From: Dehalococcoidales bacterium
GTDB lineage: Bacteria; Chloroflexota; Dehalococcoidia; Dehalococcoidales; DAOVUZ01
Assembly: GCA_030632305.1 (NCBI GenBank)
Contig: DAOVUZ010000013.1
Span: forward strand, 1 to 10,970
Direction of reading: 5' to 3'
DNA length: 10,970 nucleotides
The position numbers and the translations under genes were made by a program. The notes beneath the pieces are model-generated. The model had not been told where the DNA came from and ran no database searches. It saw nothing but the letters and a program-made list of their open reading frames with translations. This document shows, piece by piece, positions 1-6,144 of this stretch (position 1 is the stretch's first letter; every line of letters starts with the position of its first letter).

Positions 1-1
1 C

Positions 2-1291
2 AATATGGTCTGGGAGGCTGTGCTCGGCGAGTGGGAAGAGGCTGACACCGATGATGCTGACGGGTACGAGCCATATATCGGTGAGTATGTGGCGAACTTC
101 GCCCCGTTTGAGGATGTGGAGTTTACCGTGCTCGTGCAGAACGACCGCCTGGCCGTAGATGTGCCGGGTCAGCAAATCTATGAACTCAAAGAACCCGACG
201 AAGAAGGCAAGTGGTACTTCGCCATCACCGACACCATAGCTGTATCTTTTGACCGCGATGATGAAGGCAATGTCATCGGCATGAAACTATACCAGGCGGG
301 CTATACCTTCGAACTACCCAGGGAAGGTGTGGAAATCGCGGCCGAGATTCCCCTTGAAGAGCTGCAAAAGTATCTTGGCAGTTACCACTCTGAGGAACTG
401 GGCGTTACCGTTGAGGTGCTGATTCAGAATAACCGCCTCGCTGTCGATTGGCCGGGGGAGATGGTCTACGAGCTGTATCCGCCGGACGAGGAGGGCATAT
501 GGGTTTTCCGGGTCTCGGAGGGCTTTACCCTGAGGTTCAATGAAACAGCGGATGGCCAGGTAGAGTCGCTGACATATTACCAAGATGATGAAGAGTTCCT
601 GATGCCTAGGGTGGAGGGCACATCGTTGCCAACAGTAGAAGAGCTCCTGGCACTGCGCGAGACCGATAGTCGTAAGGCTGCCCTGAGCGGGATGGGGACC
701 TATAGAATAGACGGTACCTTCCACAGCCTCCAGTCCGGGGTCGAGGGAACATTTTCTATGTATGTCTCCGGTATCGAACGATATCGTATAGATTTTGACT
801 ATGGCAGGTATGGCTACAGTCGGACAGCACTCAATGGCGACCAGGCCTGGGTAGAATCCAGCTTTGGACCCTTTGATGAACTGCACGGTGAATTACTGGA
901 ACAAGCGAAACGAGGACATCCTGAGGCCATGGATGGTGACTGGCTTGACTTCTATGACTCTATAGAAGTGCTCCGCTCCCAGGAGCTCGATGGACAAGAG
1001 GTCTATGTCCTGAAGTTAGAGCGCGGCGATTTGCCGTCAGTAACCATACTTGTCGACGCCACTACCGGTGATGTACTCAAATCCGTAGTAGTAGCTATAC
1101 AAGAAGGAGGTATCGGCATACCGATAACGACTCAATACGAAGACTACCGGGAGGTGAATGGCGTTCGCATGTCGTTCCGGGCGATATCAAGTAATGAACA
1201 AAGTGGCCAGGCGATTATCCAGGGTAAGGCAATTGAGACCAATCTTGATATCGATGACGAGTTCTTTATCCTCACGCCCCCGGAGGACTGA
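2..1291 (+). CDS. C-terminal part of an exported-type protein: two tandem beta repeats plus LolA-like domain (5' end outside window)
   Basis: The reading frame is open to the left edge, so the ATG at 5 is probably internal and the true start lies outside. The visible 428 residues begin with an acidic linker. Two diverged repeats follow, at about residues 24-105 and 123-202 (counted from the ATG at 5). Both carry the pattern V-L-x-Q-N-x-R-L-A-V-D-x-P-G, then Y-E-L-x-x-P-D-E-E-G-x-W-x-F. Residues 229-428 look like the LolA/lipoprotein-sorting-like fold often found at the C-terminus of secreted peptidases or serine hydrolases (G-T-Y-R-I-D-G near 231; the pattern I-L-V-D-x-T-T-G-D-V-L near 348; Y-R-E-V-N-G-V near 381). 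The catalytic domain, if there is one, lies upstream. No membrane segment is visible. I cannot name the family. A peptidase (S41 or M16-like) or beta-lactamase-family hydrolase tail is the best guess, and substrate binding by the repeats is inference. Confidence 0.8.
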   Translation, partial: NMVWEAVLGEWEEADTDDADGYEPYIGEYVANFAPFEDVEFTVLVQNDRLAVDVPGQQIYELKEPDEEGKWYFAITDTIAVSFDRDDEGNVIGMKLYQAGYTFELPREGVEIAAEIPLEELQKYLGSYHSEELGVTVEVLIQNNRLAVDWPGEMVYELYPPDEEGIWVFRVSEGFTLRFNETADGQVESLTYYQDDEEFLMPRVEGTSLPTVEELLALRETDSRKAALSGMGTYRIDGTFHSLQSGVEGTFSMYVSGIERYRIDFDYGRYGYSRTALNGDQAWVESSFGPFDELHGELLEQAKRGHPEAMDGDWLDFYDSIEVLRSQELDGQEVYVLKLERGDLPSVTILVDATTGDVLKSVVVAIQEGGIGIPITTQYEDYREVNGVRMSFRAISSNEQSGQAIIQGKAIETNLDIDDEFFILTPPED

Positions 1292-1331
1292 GGGGAAGCC
1301 CGTTCATCAGCGACAGGATTAGCACAACTGC

Positions 1332-1360
1332 TTGACGAATGCCAGGAGAAGCAATAAACT
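1332..1360 (+). promoter_or_regulatory. Candidate sigma70 promoter upstream of tRNA-Glu
   Basis: TTGACG at 1332-1337, a 17-bp spacer and TAAACT at 1355-1360. Its -10 hexamer is the same as in the two minus-strand module promoters at 7442 and 10282. Transcription would start near 1367, about 110 nt before tRNA-Glu, with a terminator-like hairpin in between. Confidence 0.45.
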
Positions 1361-1397
1361 TACGTTGTGGGTCTCGGATAGGAGATAAGCAGTTACC

Positions 1398-1425
1398 GTA
1401 AGGCTGGAATCAGCTTACTTTTCTC
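1398..1425 (+). terminator. Terminator-like hairpin between the hydrolase-tail gene and tRNA-Glu
   Basis: GTAAG (1398-1402) pairs with CTTAC (1414-1418). Past a bulged G, CT pairs with AG around a 6-nt loop. TTTTCTC follows. It could end the upstream gene's message, or attenuate a transcript starting near 1367. The stem is short, so its strength is uncertain. Confidence 0.4.
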
Positions 1426-1476
1426 AAATGAGAGTTCGGGAAACTATCCAGACTTCTGGCGGCTGACTTTCTAAGT

Positions 1477-1553
1477 GGCGCATTCGTCTAGGGGTTGAGG
1501 ACACCGCCCTCTCAAGGCGGAGATCACCGGTTCGAATCCGGTATGCGCTACCA
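1477..1553 (+). tRNA. tRNA-Glu (anticodon CUC)
   Basis: Cloverleaf folded by hand. The acceptor stem 1477-1483/1543-1549 is seven pairs, with a G:U at 1:72. The D stem is GTCT/GGAC. The anticodon stem CCGCC/GGCGG encloses the loop CTCTCAA, giving anticodon CTC, which reads GAG. The T arm is ACCGG-TTCGAAT-CCGGT. CCA is encoded at 1551-1553, unlike the three tRNAs downstream. It lies before the strong promoter at 1557, so it is probably in a separate transcript. Confidence 0.95.
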
Positions 1554-1556
1554 AGC

Positions 1557-1585
1557 TTGACTTTTATATCATTCATTCTTATAAT
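1557..1585 (+). promoter_or_regulatory. Strong sigma70-type promoter for the tRNA-tuf operon
   Basis: TTGACT (1557-1562), a 17-bp spacer and a perfect TATAAT (1580-1585) immediately after tRNA-Glu. Transcription would start near 1592, about 20 nt before tRNA-Thr(UGU). This is the best-matching promoter in the window and fits a highly expressed tRNA/EF-Tu operon. Confidence 0.75.
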
Positions 1586-1613
1586 ATTCAGGCTAATTAA
1601 CCTTGATATTAAT

Positions 1614-1686
1614 GCCCGAGTGGCGCAATGGTAGCGCAACCGACTTGTAATCGGTAGGTTAGTGGGTTCGAATCCCCTCTCGGGCT
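1614..1686 (+). tRNA. tRNA-Thr (anticodon UGU)
   Basis: The acceptor stem GCCCGAG (1614-1620) pairs perfectly with 1679-1685, with discriminator T at 1686 and no encoded CCA. The anticodon stem ACCGA/TCGGT holds the loop CTTGTAA, giving TGT, which reads ACA. The T arm is GTGGG-TTCGAAT-CCCCT, with a terminal G:U pair. First tRNA after the promoter at 1557. Confidence 0.95.
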
Positions 1687-1714
1687 GAGGTGTTAAGTGC
1701 TGGTGGTGGTGTGG

Positions 1715-1799
1715 GGAGGGGTGCCGGAGTGGTTAATCGGAGCAGTCTGTAAAATTGCCGCCCTGACGGGCTACGCAGGTTCGAATCCTGCCCCCTCCA
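1715..1799 (+). tRNA. tRNA-Tyr (anticodon GUA), type II with long variable arm
   Basis: The acceptor stem GGAGGGG (1715-1721) pairs with CCCCTCC (1792-1798), discriminator A1799, no encoded CCA. The anticodon stem GCAGT/ATTGC holds CTGTAAA, giving GTA. A long variable arm with a GCCC/GGGC helix follows (about 1759-1771), as expected for bacterial tRNA-Tyr. The T arm is GCAGG-TTCGAAT-CCTGC. Confidence 0.95.
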
Positions 1800-1846
1800 C
1801 TATCTTATATGAAATAGCTTAAATTAAACACTGGACTATAAAAATC

Positions 1847-1855
1847 TGTTATAAT
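1847..1855 (+). promoter_or_regulatory. Extended -10 promoter just before tRNA-Thr(GGU)-tuf
   Basis: TG-T-TATAAT: a TG dinucleotide at 1847-1848, one base, then a perfect TATAAT at 1850-1855. The DNA upstream is AT-rich and has no good -35 at 17 bp (AACACT), which is normal for extended -10 promoters. The start would be near 1862, only a few bases before the mature 5' end of tRNA-Thr. It would be a second, internal promoter feeding tuf. Confidence 0.55.
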
Positions 1856-1864
1856 AGGACCAGT

Positions 1865-1937
1865 GCCCACATAGCTCAGCAGGTAGAGCACGTTCTTGGT
1901 AAGAACGGGGTCATCAGTTCGAATCTGATTGTGGGCT
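1865..1937 (+). tRNA. tRNA-Thr (anticodon GGU)
   Basis: The acceptor stem GCCCACA (1865-1871) pairs perfectly with TGTGGGC (1930-1936), discriminator T1937, no encoded CCA. The anticodon stem CGTTC/GAACG holds TTGGTAA, giving GGT, which reads ACC. It ends only 23 bases before the tuf start codon, so it must share its transcript. This is the same pairing as thrT-tufB in E. coli. Confidence 0.95.
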
Positions 1938-1960
1938 CGGGATAAAGAAGGGGGTTTAAA

Positions 1961-3163
1961 ATGGCAAAAAAGAAATTTGAGCGGACCAAACCACATTGTA
2001 ATGTGGGTACCATCGGGCATGTTGACCATGGCAAGACAACGTTAACCTCAGCAATGACATTAGTGTTATCCAAGGGAGGCACTACTCGCTTTCGCTCTTT
2101 TGAAAGCATTGATAATGCTCCAGAAGAGAAGGCACGAGGGTTAACCATTGCCATTGCCCACATTGAATATGAGACAGAAAAACGCCATTATGCTCATATA
2201 GATTGTCCCGGGCATGCTGACTTTATTAAGAATATGATAACTGGTGCCGCCCAGATGGATGGAGCTATACTGGTAGTGAGTGCTCCAGATGGTCCTATGC
2301 CTCAGACTAGAGAGCATGTCTTATTGGCACGCCAGGTGGAGGTTCCTTACATTGTGGTTGCTCTTAATAAGGTAGATACAATGGAGGATGAGGAACTTCT
2401 GGAACTGGTGGAGGTGGAAGTAAGGGAACTGCTTAGTAAGTATAAATTCCCTGGGGATGAGATACCGGTGGTGAGAGTGAGTGCGCTCAAAGCATTGGAA
2501 TGTGGTTGTGGCAAGAAAGACTGTCAGTGGTGTGGCCCTATCTGGAAGCTGCTGGATGTCATAGATAGCTATATACCCGTGCCGGTACGGCCTAAAGACA
2601 AGCCCTTTTTGATGCCGGTGGAAGATGTTTTTAGTATCAAGGGTCGGGGCACTGTGCCTACAGGCAGGGTTGAGAGGGGTGTGATTAAGCCCGGGGACGA
2701 GGTTGAGATAGTGGGATTGCACCATGAGCCCCGTAAGACAGTGGCTACCAGCCTGGAGATGTTCCATAAGATACTGGAGGATGCTGAACCGGGGGATGCT
2801 GTTGGCTGCCTGCTCCGGGGGATAGAACGGGACGAGGTGGAGCGGGGTATGGTACTGGCTGCCCCTGGTTCGATTAAACCACATACTTATGCCGAGGCTG
2901 AGGTGTATGTTTTGAGTAAAGAGGAGGGGGGCAGGCATACTCCGTTCTTTAATGGATATAAGCCTCAATTCTATATCAGGACTACCGATGTTACCGGAAG
3001 CATTGAGTTGCCAGAAGGGGTGGAGATGGTTATGCCTGGGGATAATGTAAAAATGAAGATAAAACTTATTTACCCGGTAGCCCTGGAGAAGGGTCTGCGG
3101 TTTGCTATTAGGGAAGGGGGCAAAACGGTAGGTGCTGGTAGCATTAGCGGCATCATAGAGTAA
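1961..3163 (+). CDS. tuf: Elongation factor Tu
   Basis: GTPase that carries aminoacyl-tRNA to the ribosomal A site. The 400 residues fit the family. Domain 1 shows the P-loop G-H-V-D-H-G-K-T-T (19-27), switch-I threonine T62 within R-G-L-T-I, D-C-P-G-H (81-85), N-K-V-D (136-139) and S-A-L-K (174-177). Domains 2 and 3 follow ([14 protein letters not shown] near residue 224; C-terminal [10 protein letters not shown]). Oddity: directly after S-A-L-K-A-L-E comes a short insert with four cysteines at 181, 183, 188 and 191 (CxCx4CxxC), where E. coli EF-Tu has an acidic linker. The ATG follows a purine-rich AGAAGGGGG. The gene sits 23 nt after tRNA-Thr, so the 5' end of its mRNA is probably made by tRNA 3' processing. 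The G domain is typical enough to leave no alternative identity. Confidence 0.98.
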   Translation: MAKKKFERTKPHCNVGTIGHVDHGKTTLTSAMTLVLSKGGTTRFRSFESIDNAPEEKARGLTIAIAHIEYETEKRHYAHIDCPGHADFIKNMITGAAQMDGAILVVSAPDGPMPQTREHVLLARQVEVPYIVVALNKVDTMEDEELLELVEVEVRELLSKYKFPGDEIPVVRVSALKALECGCGKKDCQWCGPIWKLLDVIDSYIPVPVRPKDKPFLMPVEDVFSIKGRGTVPTGRVERGVIKPGDEVEIVGLHHEPRKTVATSLEMFHKILEDAEPGDAVGCLLRGIERDEVERGMVLAAPGSIKPHTYAEAEVYVLSKEEGGRHTPFFNGYKPQFYIRTTDVTGSIELPEGVEMVMPGDNVKMKIKLIYPVALEKGLRFAIREGGKTVGAGSISGIIE

Positions 3164-3166
3164 ATT

Positions 3167-3334
3167 ATGGCTAGGAAAGCTGAAGCCAGGGTTATTATTC
3201 ATCTTGCCTGTACTGAGTGCAGTGAGAGGACATATACTACCACTAAGAACAGAAAGAATGACTCCCAAAGATTGGAGCTTAGGAAATATTGTCCCCGTTG
3301 TCGCGTTTACCAACTCCATAGGGAGATAAAATAG
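3167..3334 (+). CDS. rpmG: 50S ribosomal protein bL33
   Basis: A 55-codon gene three bases after the tuf stop. It has the bL33 pattern: C15-T-E-C18 and C42-P-R-C45 (a zinc ribbon of the four-cysteine type), with [12 protein letters not shown] at 21-32, R-L-E-L-R-K-Y in front of the second pair and the usual V-Y-Q-L-H-R-E-I-K ending. bL33 sits near the E site of the 50S subunit. There is no separate Shine-Dalgarno site beyond GAG in the tuf 3' end, so it is probably translated by coupling to tuf. The tuf-rpmG-secE-nusG order is common in bacteria. Keeping all four cysteines marks it as the zinc-binding form. Confidence 0.95.
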   Translation: MARKAEARVIIHLACTECSERTYTTTKNRKNDSQRLELRKYCPRCRVYQLHREIK

Positions 3335-3368
3335 CAGGGCATTATTAAGAGGTGTGCGGTTTCCTTCC

Positions 3369-3578
3369 ATGACATTAAACATTATTAAAAAAAGTTCAAT
3401 ATTCAGATTTATTAGCGAGACTATAGGCGAGTTAAAGAAGGTACATTGGCTGAGTAAACCGGAGATTACGTATTTGACATTTCTGGTGTTGATTGTTGCT
3501 ATTGTCTCCGGTCTGGTGCTAGGAGCAGTTGATTACGGCTTTACTCAACTTGTCAATGAAGTTTTTGTGGGCAGATAG
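3369..3578 (+). CDS. secE: Preprotein translocase subunit SecE
   Basis: Small single-span membrane subunit that clamps SecY in the Sec translocon. From ATG 3369 it has 69 residues, the usual size of short bacterial SecE. An N-terminal amphipathic helix carries the conserved E-L-K-K-V-H-W-L-S-K-P-E, followed by one hydrophobic helix (about residues 35-57, rich in L, V, I) and V-D-Y-G-F-T-Q-L-V-N-E near the end. Start choice: an in-frame GTG at 3354 would give 74 residues, but it overlaps the only Shine-Dalgarno match (GAGGTG, 3349-3354). ATG 3369 is about 14 nt after that match. Neither spacing is ideal. It lies between rpmG and nusG, as in most bacteria. Confidence 0.9.
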   Translation: MTLNIIKKSSIFRFISETIGELKKVHWLSKPEITYLTFLVLIVAIVSGLVLGAVDYGFTQLVNEVFVGR

Positions 3579-3668
3579 CAGCAGGGCCGGCTTCCAGACT
3601 GAGTAAAGGGCTACAGTAAGGGCAGTGATTTCGTGCTTTCTGAAGTATCTACTTAAAAGAGGTTATCT

Positions 3669-4202
3669 GTGGGTAATAACCAAAAAGAATGGTTCGTTGT
3701 TCATACCTATTCGGGGCATGAAGAACGAGTTAAGAAGAATTTAGAACAACGCATGAAGGTCATGGATCTCGGAGACGAGATTCTTGAGGTAGTTATACCT
3801 ACTGAAGAGGAGATAGAGGTTAGAGGTGGGGAGAGGCGTAATGTAACCAAGAAGATATTGCCTGGTTATGTCCTGATTCGGATGAAAATGACAGACCAGA
3901 CCTGGACTATAGTGCGTAATACCCCTGGGGTTACTGGTTTTATTAGTGGTGAAGGTAAGCCCGTTCCGTTACATGAAGAGGAAGTTAGTCAGGTTTTGAA
4001 ACAGATGACAGCTGAAGTACCGAGGGTCAAGGTTGGCTTTCGGAAAGGGCAGAGTATACGGGTGATTGATGGTCCTTTTATTGATTTTGTGGGGGTAGTG
4101 GATGATATAAGCATGACAAAGGGTAAAGTTAAAGTGCTTCTGTCCCTTTTTGGACGTGAAACATCTGTGGAGCTTGACCTCTTGCAGGTGGAGAAGCTTT
4201 AA
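3669..4202 (+). CDS. nusG: Transcription termination/antitermination factor NusG
   Basis: Binds RNA polymerase and links it to Rho or to ribosomal protein uS10. The 177 residues are normal length. The NGN domain (about 7-115) has E-W-F-V-V-H-T-Y-S-G-H-E near the start, P-G-Y-V-L-I-R-M-K in the middle and V-R-N-T-P-G-V-T-G-F-I. The C-terminal KOW domain (about 124-177) has K-G-Q-S-I-R-V-I-D-G-P-F-I-D-F-V-G. The start is GTG at 3669, with AAGAGGT at 3657-3663 five bases upstream; no better start lies nearby. The 90-nt gap after secE shows no convincing promoter or structure. rplK follows after 27 nt with its own AGGAGA site. Confidence 0.97.
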   Translation: MGNNQKEWFVVHTYSGHEERVKKNLEQRMKVMDLGDEILEVVIPTEEEIEVRGGERRNVTKKILPGYVLIRMKMTDQTWTIVRNTPGVTGFISGEGKPVPLHEEEVSQVLKQMTAEVPRVKVGFRKGQSIRVIDGPFIDFVGVVDDISMTKGKVKVLLSLFGRETSVELDLLQVEKL

Positions 4203-4229
4203 CTTGAGATTTTCTGGTTAGGAGACACG

Positions 4230-4652
4230 ATGCCAAAAAAGATTAGAGCAGTGATTAAACTGCAGATTGCAGCGGGCAAGGCAACCCCGGCACCACCGGT
4301 AGGACCGGCTCTGGGTCAGCACGGAATTAACATTATGGCTTTTTGTAAAGAGTATAATGAGCGTACTGCTAGTCAGACTGGGTCTATTATTCCGGCCGAA
4401 ATAACTGTCTTTGATGACAGGTCATTTATCTTTATTACCAAAACACCGCCAACTACCGACTTGCTGAAGAAGGCATTAGGTGTGGAAAAGGGAGCTGGTG
4501 CTGCCGGGCATGAAAAAGTAGGCACCTTATCTCGAGATAAACTTCGTGAAATAGCTCAGATTAAGGCTAAGGACTTAAATACTACCAGCATTGAAGGGGC
4601 GGAGCGAATTATTGAGGGTACAGCCCGAACTATGGGAATTGAGGTAGAGTAA
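4230..4652 (+). CDS. rplK: 50S ribosomal protein uL11
   Basis: Builds the GTPase-associated centre with 23S rRNA at the stalk base. At 140 residues it is the standard length. The N-terminal domain contains [16 protein letters not shown] with F-C-K-E-Y-N. The C-terminal rRNA-binding domain contains [17 protein letters not shown] and the closing [18 protein letters not shown] at 4220-4225 precedes ATG 4230. rplA starts two bases after its stop codon, a coupled pair found in nearly all bacteria. Confidence 0.97.
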   Translation: MPKKIRAVIKLQIAAGKATPAPPVGPALGQHGINIMAFCKEYNERTASQTGSIIPAEITVFDDRSFIFITKTPPTTDLLKKALGVEKGAGAAGHEKVGTLSRDKLREIAQIKAKDLNTTSIEGAERIIEGTARTMGIEVE

Positions 4653-4654
4653 AA

Positions 4655-5368
4655 ATGGTAAGGCACGGTAAAAACTATCAGGAGGCCGCTAAACTGTTAG
4701 ATAGGGAGAAGGCTTATGACCCTCGTGAGGCTATTGAGTTGGCTAAGAAGGCGACCCATACCAAATTTGACGAGGCGGTTGAGCTTCACCTCCGAATGGG
4801 TGTTGACCCTCGCAATGCCAGTCAACAGGTGCGTGATGTCGCTCTTCTCCCTCACGGTCTAGGTAAGAAGGTAAGGGTTTTAGTTTTTGCCCAAGGCGAG
4901 GCAGATAGAATTGCTACTACTGCCGGGGCTGATTTTGTTGGTGGTGATGAGTTAATTAAGAAGATTGAAGATGGTTGGTTAGATTTTGATACTGCTATCG
5001 CTACCCCTGACCTGATGGGTAAGGTAGGCAAGCTGGGGAAAATTTTGGGGAGGAAGGGATTGATGCCTAACCCTAAATCGGGGACGGTGGTAGCTGCGAA
5101 TGATCTACCCAGGGTAATAGAGGATGCCCGTAAAGGTCGGGTGGAATTTAGACTGGACAGGACGGCTATTATTCATGTCCCTGTGGGTAAGGTTAGTTTT
5201 GACAGCGATAAGTTGATGGATAACCTGACGGCGGTGGTGGAGGCGGTGGTGAAGGCTAAACCTAGTGGTGTCAAGGGTCAGTATGTCAGGACTGCCTTTC
5301 TAACTACTACTATGGGTCCCGGTATAAAGCTTGACCTGAAAGCAACTCTATCGTTAAGTTCCAGTTGA
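4655..5368 (+). CDS. rplA: 50S ribosomal protein uL1
   Basis: L1-stalk protein, which in many bacteria also represses translation of the rplK-rplA message. Its 237 residues match the family. The signature stretch is near residues 125-148 (G-K-V-G-K-L-G-K-I-L-G-R-K-G-L-M-P-N-P-K-S-G-T-V), and A-D-F-V-G-G-D-E-L comes earlier. The end contains G-Q-Y-V-R-T-A-F-L-T-T-T-M-G-P-G-I-K-L-D. The ATG at 4655 is two bases after the rplK stop, with GAGG and GAG purine runs in the rplK end as ribosome site. A 250-nt leader region separates it from rplJ. Confidence 0.97.
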   Translation: MVRHGKNYQEAAKLLDREKAYDPREAIELAKKATHTKFDEAVELHLRMGVDPRNASQQVRDVALLPHGLGKKVRVLVFAQGEADRIATTAGADFVGGDELIKKIEDGWLDFDTAIATPDLMGKVGKLGKILGRKGLMPNPKSGTVVAANDLPRVIEDARKGRVEFRLDRTAIIHVPVGKVSFDSDKLMDNLTAVVEAVVKAKPSGVKGQYVRTAFLTTTMGPGIKLDLKATLSLSSS

Positions 5369-5389
5369 TACTGTGAGACAACGTATAGT

Positions 5390-5418
5390 CATAGCAAGAA
5401 ATTTATAATTTTGCTATG
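5390..5418. other. AT-rich hairpin after rplA
   Basis: CATAGCAA (5390-5397) and TTGCTATG (5411-5418) are perfect inverted repeats. The stem extends by one G:U and one A:T pair to 10 bp around a 9-nt AT loop. An A/T-rich run follows but no clean T-tract. It may be a weak terminator or processing site between rplKA and rplJL. Confidence 0.35.
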
Positions 5419-5419
5419 T

Positions 5420-5425
5420 TATAAT
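5420..5425 (+). promoter_or_regulatory. Possible -10 box for rplJL transcription
   Basis: Perfect TATAAT at 5420-5425, with another at 5404-5409 inside the preceding hairpin loop. Neither has a recognisable -35 at 16-18 bp. If it is real, the transcript would start near 5432 and include the whole L10 leader. AT-rich context alone could explain both hits. Confidence 0.25.
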
Positions 5426-5462
5426 TAATAAGTTCTGGACTGGGTTCAGTATTATCCTGAGA

Positions 5463-5560
5463 CAGTGGGTGCCGATTTAGGCTTAAATTAATGTGCCTGC
5501 CGAGGAGAAATAGGACTTCGCTAGGTCCTTGTGCGGTAGGCACAAGGACCTATTATTTTA
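5463..5560 (+). ncRNA. L10 leader (ribosomal protein L10/L12 autoregulatory element)
   Basis: cis-acting mRNA structure that binds the L10-L12 complex and shuts off rplJL. The antiterminator stem is GTGCCTGCCG (5493-5502) with CGGTAGGCAC (5534-5543), ten pairs with one G:U. CCGAGGAG follows its 5' strand, like the conserved loop of known L10 leaders. Inside it is a second hairpin, 5512-5518 with 5523-5529 around CGCT. A small upstream hairpin (5475-5479/5484-5488) precedes it. The 3' strand of the outer stem overlaps the terminator, so the two folds exclude each other. The outer boundaries are approximate. Confidence 0.8.
5522..5560 (+). terminator. Attenuator terminator of the L10 leader
   Basis: Perfect 13-bp stem: 5522-5534 (TAGGTCCTTGTGC) with 5540-5552 (GCACAAGGACCTA), loop GGTAG, then TTATTTTA at 5553-5560. 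It uses bases 5534-5543 that otherwise close the L10-leader stem, and bases 5523-5529 of the inner hairpin. Premature termination here would stop rplJL transcription when L10-L12 is in excess. Confidence 0.85.
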
Positions 5561-5618
5561 ATGCCCGGCGTGAGAGGTTAGTTGTTAACGGCAGATTGAA
5601 GGTAGGAGGTAATGAAAG

Positions 5619-6143
5619 ATGCCTAGAGAAAAGAAGGCGCAAACTATTGATAGGCTACAGGAGATTTTCTCTAAATGTAGCGTTGGTATTCTGACTGACT
5701 ACAGGGGGCTATCAGTTCCTGAGATAACTATTTTGCGTCGTAGATTAAAGGAGTCTGGTATTGAGTACAAGGTGGTGAAGAATACCCTGGCTCAGTTTGC
5801 TGCGAAAAGGGCAGGCAAGGATGAACTGGCTAGCTTCTTCGTGGGACCGGTAGCTGTTGCTCTTGGCTACGGTGATATAACTGAGCCGGCTAGGGTTCTG
5901 GCTGATTACATTGGCACCTCAAAAACAAGCCTAGGTATTAAGGGAGGCTTTTTGGGTGATAGCCTACTTACTATAGAAGATGTGATGACCCTTTCGGCGT
6001 TGCCATCAAGAGAGGTATTACTGGCCAGGGTTGTAGGTGGGATACAAAATACCGTCATGACATTGCCTGGTGGGGATACGACCCCGGTACTGGAGTTCAT
6101 CGGGATACTACAGGCTAGAATTCAACAACTGGAGGGAGAATAG
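5619..6143 (+). CDS. rplJ: 50S ribosomal protein uL10
   Basis: Base of the ribosomal stalk; its C-terminal helix holds the L12 dimers, and with L12 it represses its own mRNA. The 174 residues are standard. The N-terminal part includes [21 protein letters not shown] and Y-K-V-V-K-N-T-L-A near residue 50. [10 protein letters not shown] follows. The helix from about residue 140 to the end ([19 protein letters not shown]) is the L12-binding part. GGAGG at 5605-5609 is nine bases before ATG 5619. An ATG at 5612 closes after four codons and is not the start. One base separates its stop from rplL. Confidence 0.96.
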   Translation: MPREKKAQTIDRLQEIFSKCSVGILTDYRGLSVPEITILRRRLKESGIEYKVVKNTLAQFAAKRAGKDELASFFVGPVAVALGYGDITEPARVLADYIGTSKTSLGIKGGFLGDSLLTIEDVMTLSALPSREVLLARVVGGIQNTVMTLPGGDTTPVLEFIGILQARIQQLEGE

Positions 6144-6144
6144 A

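Noticed and set aside
2321..3382. 353-codon open frame on the minus strand across tuf, rpmG and the secE start
   Set aside because: It lies wholly over well-identified plus-strand genes, has no ribosome site and its sequence has no family-like composition; it is a shadow of tuf codon use.
5491..5694. 67-codon plus-strand frame through the L10 leader
   Set aside because: It has no ribosome site, runs through the leader stems and terminator, and overlaps rplJ in another frame.
6070..6144. In-frame upstream extension of rplL into rplJ
   Set aside because: The ATG at 6145 has a strong GGAGGGAGA and sits one base after the rplJ stop; an earlier start would overlap rplJ by about 25 codons without any ribosome site.
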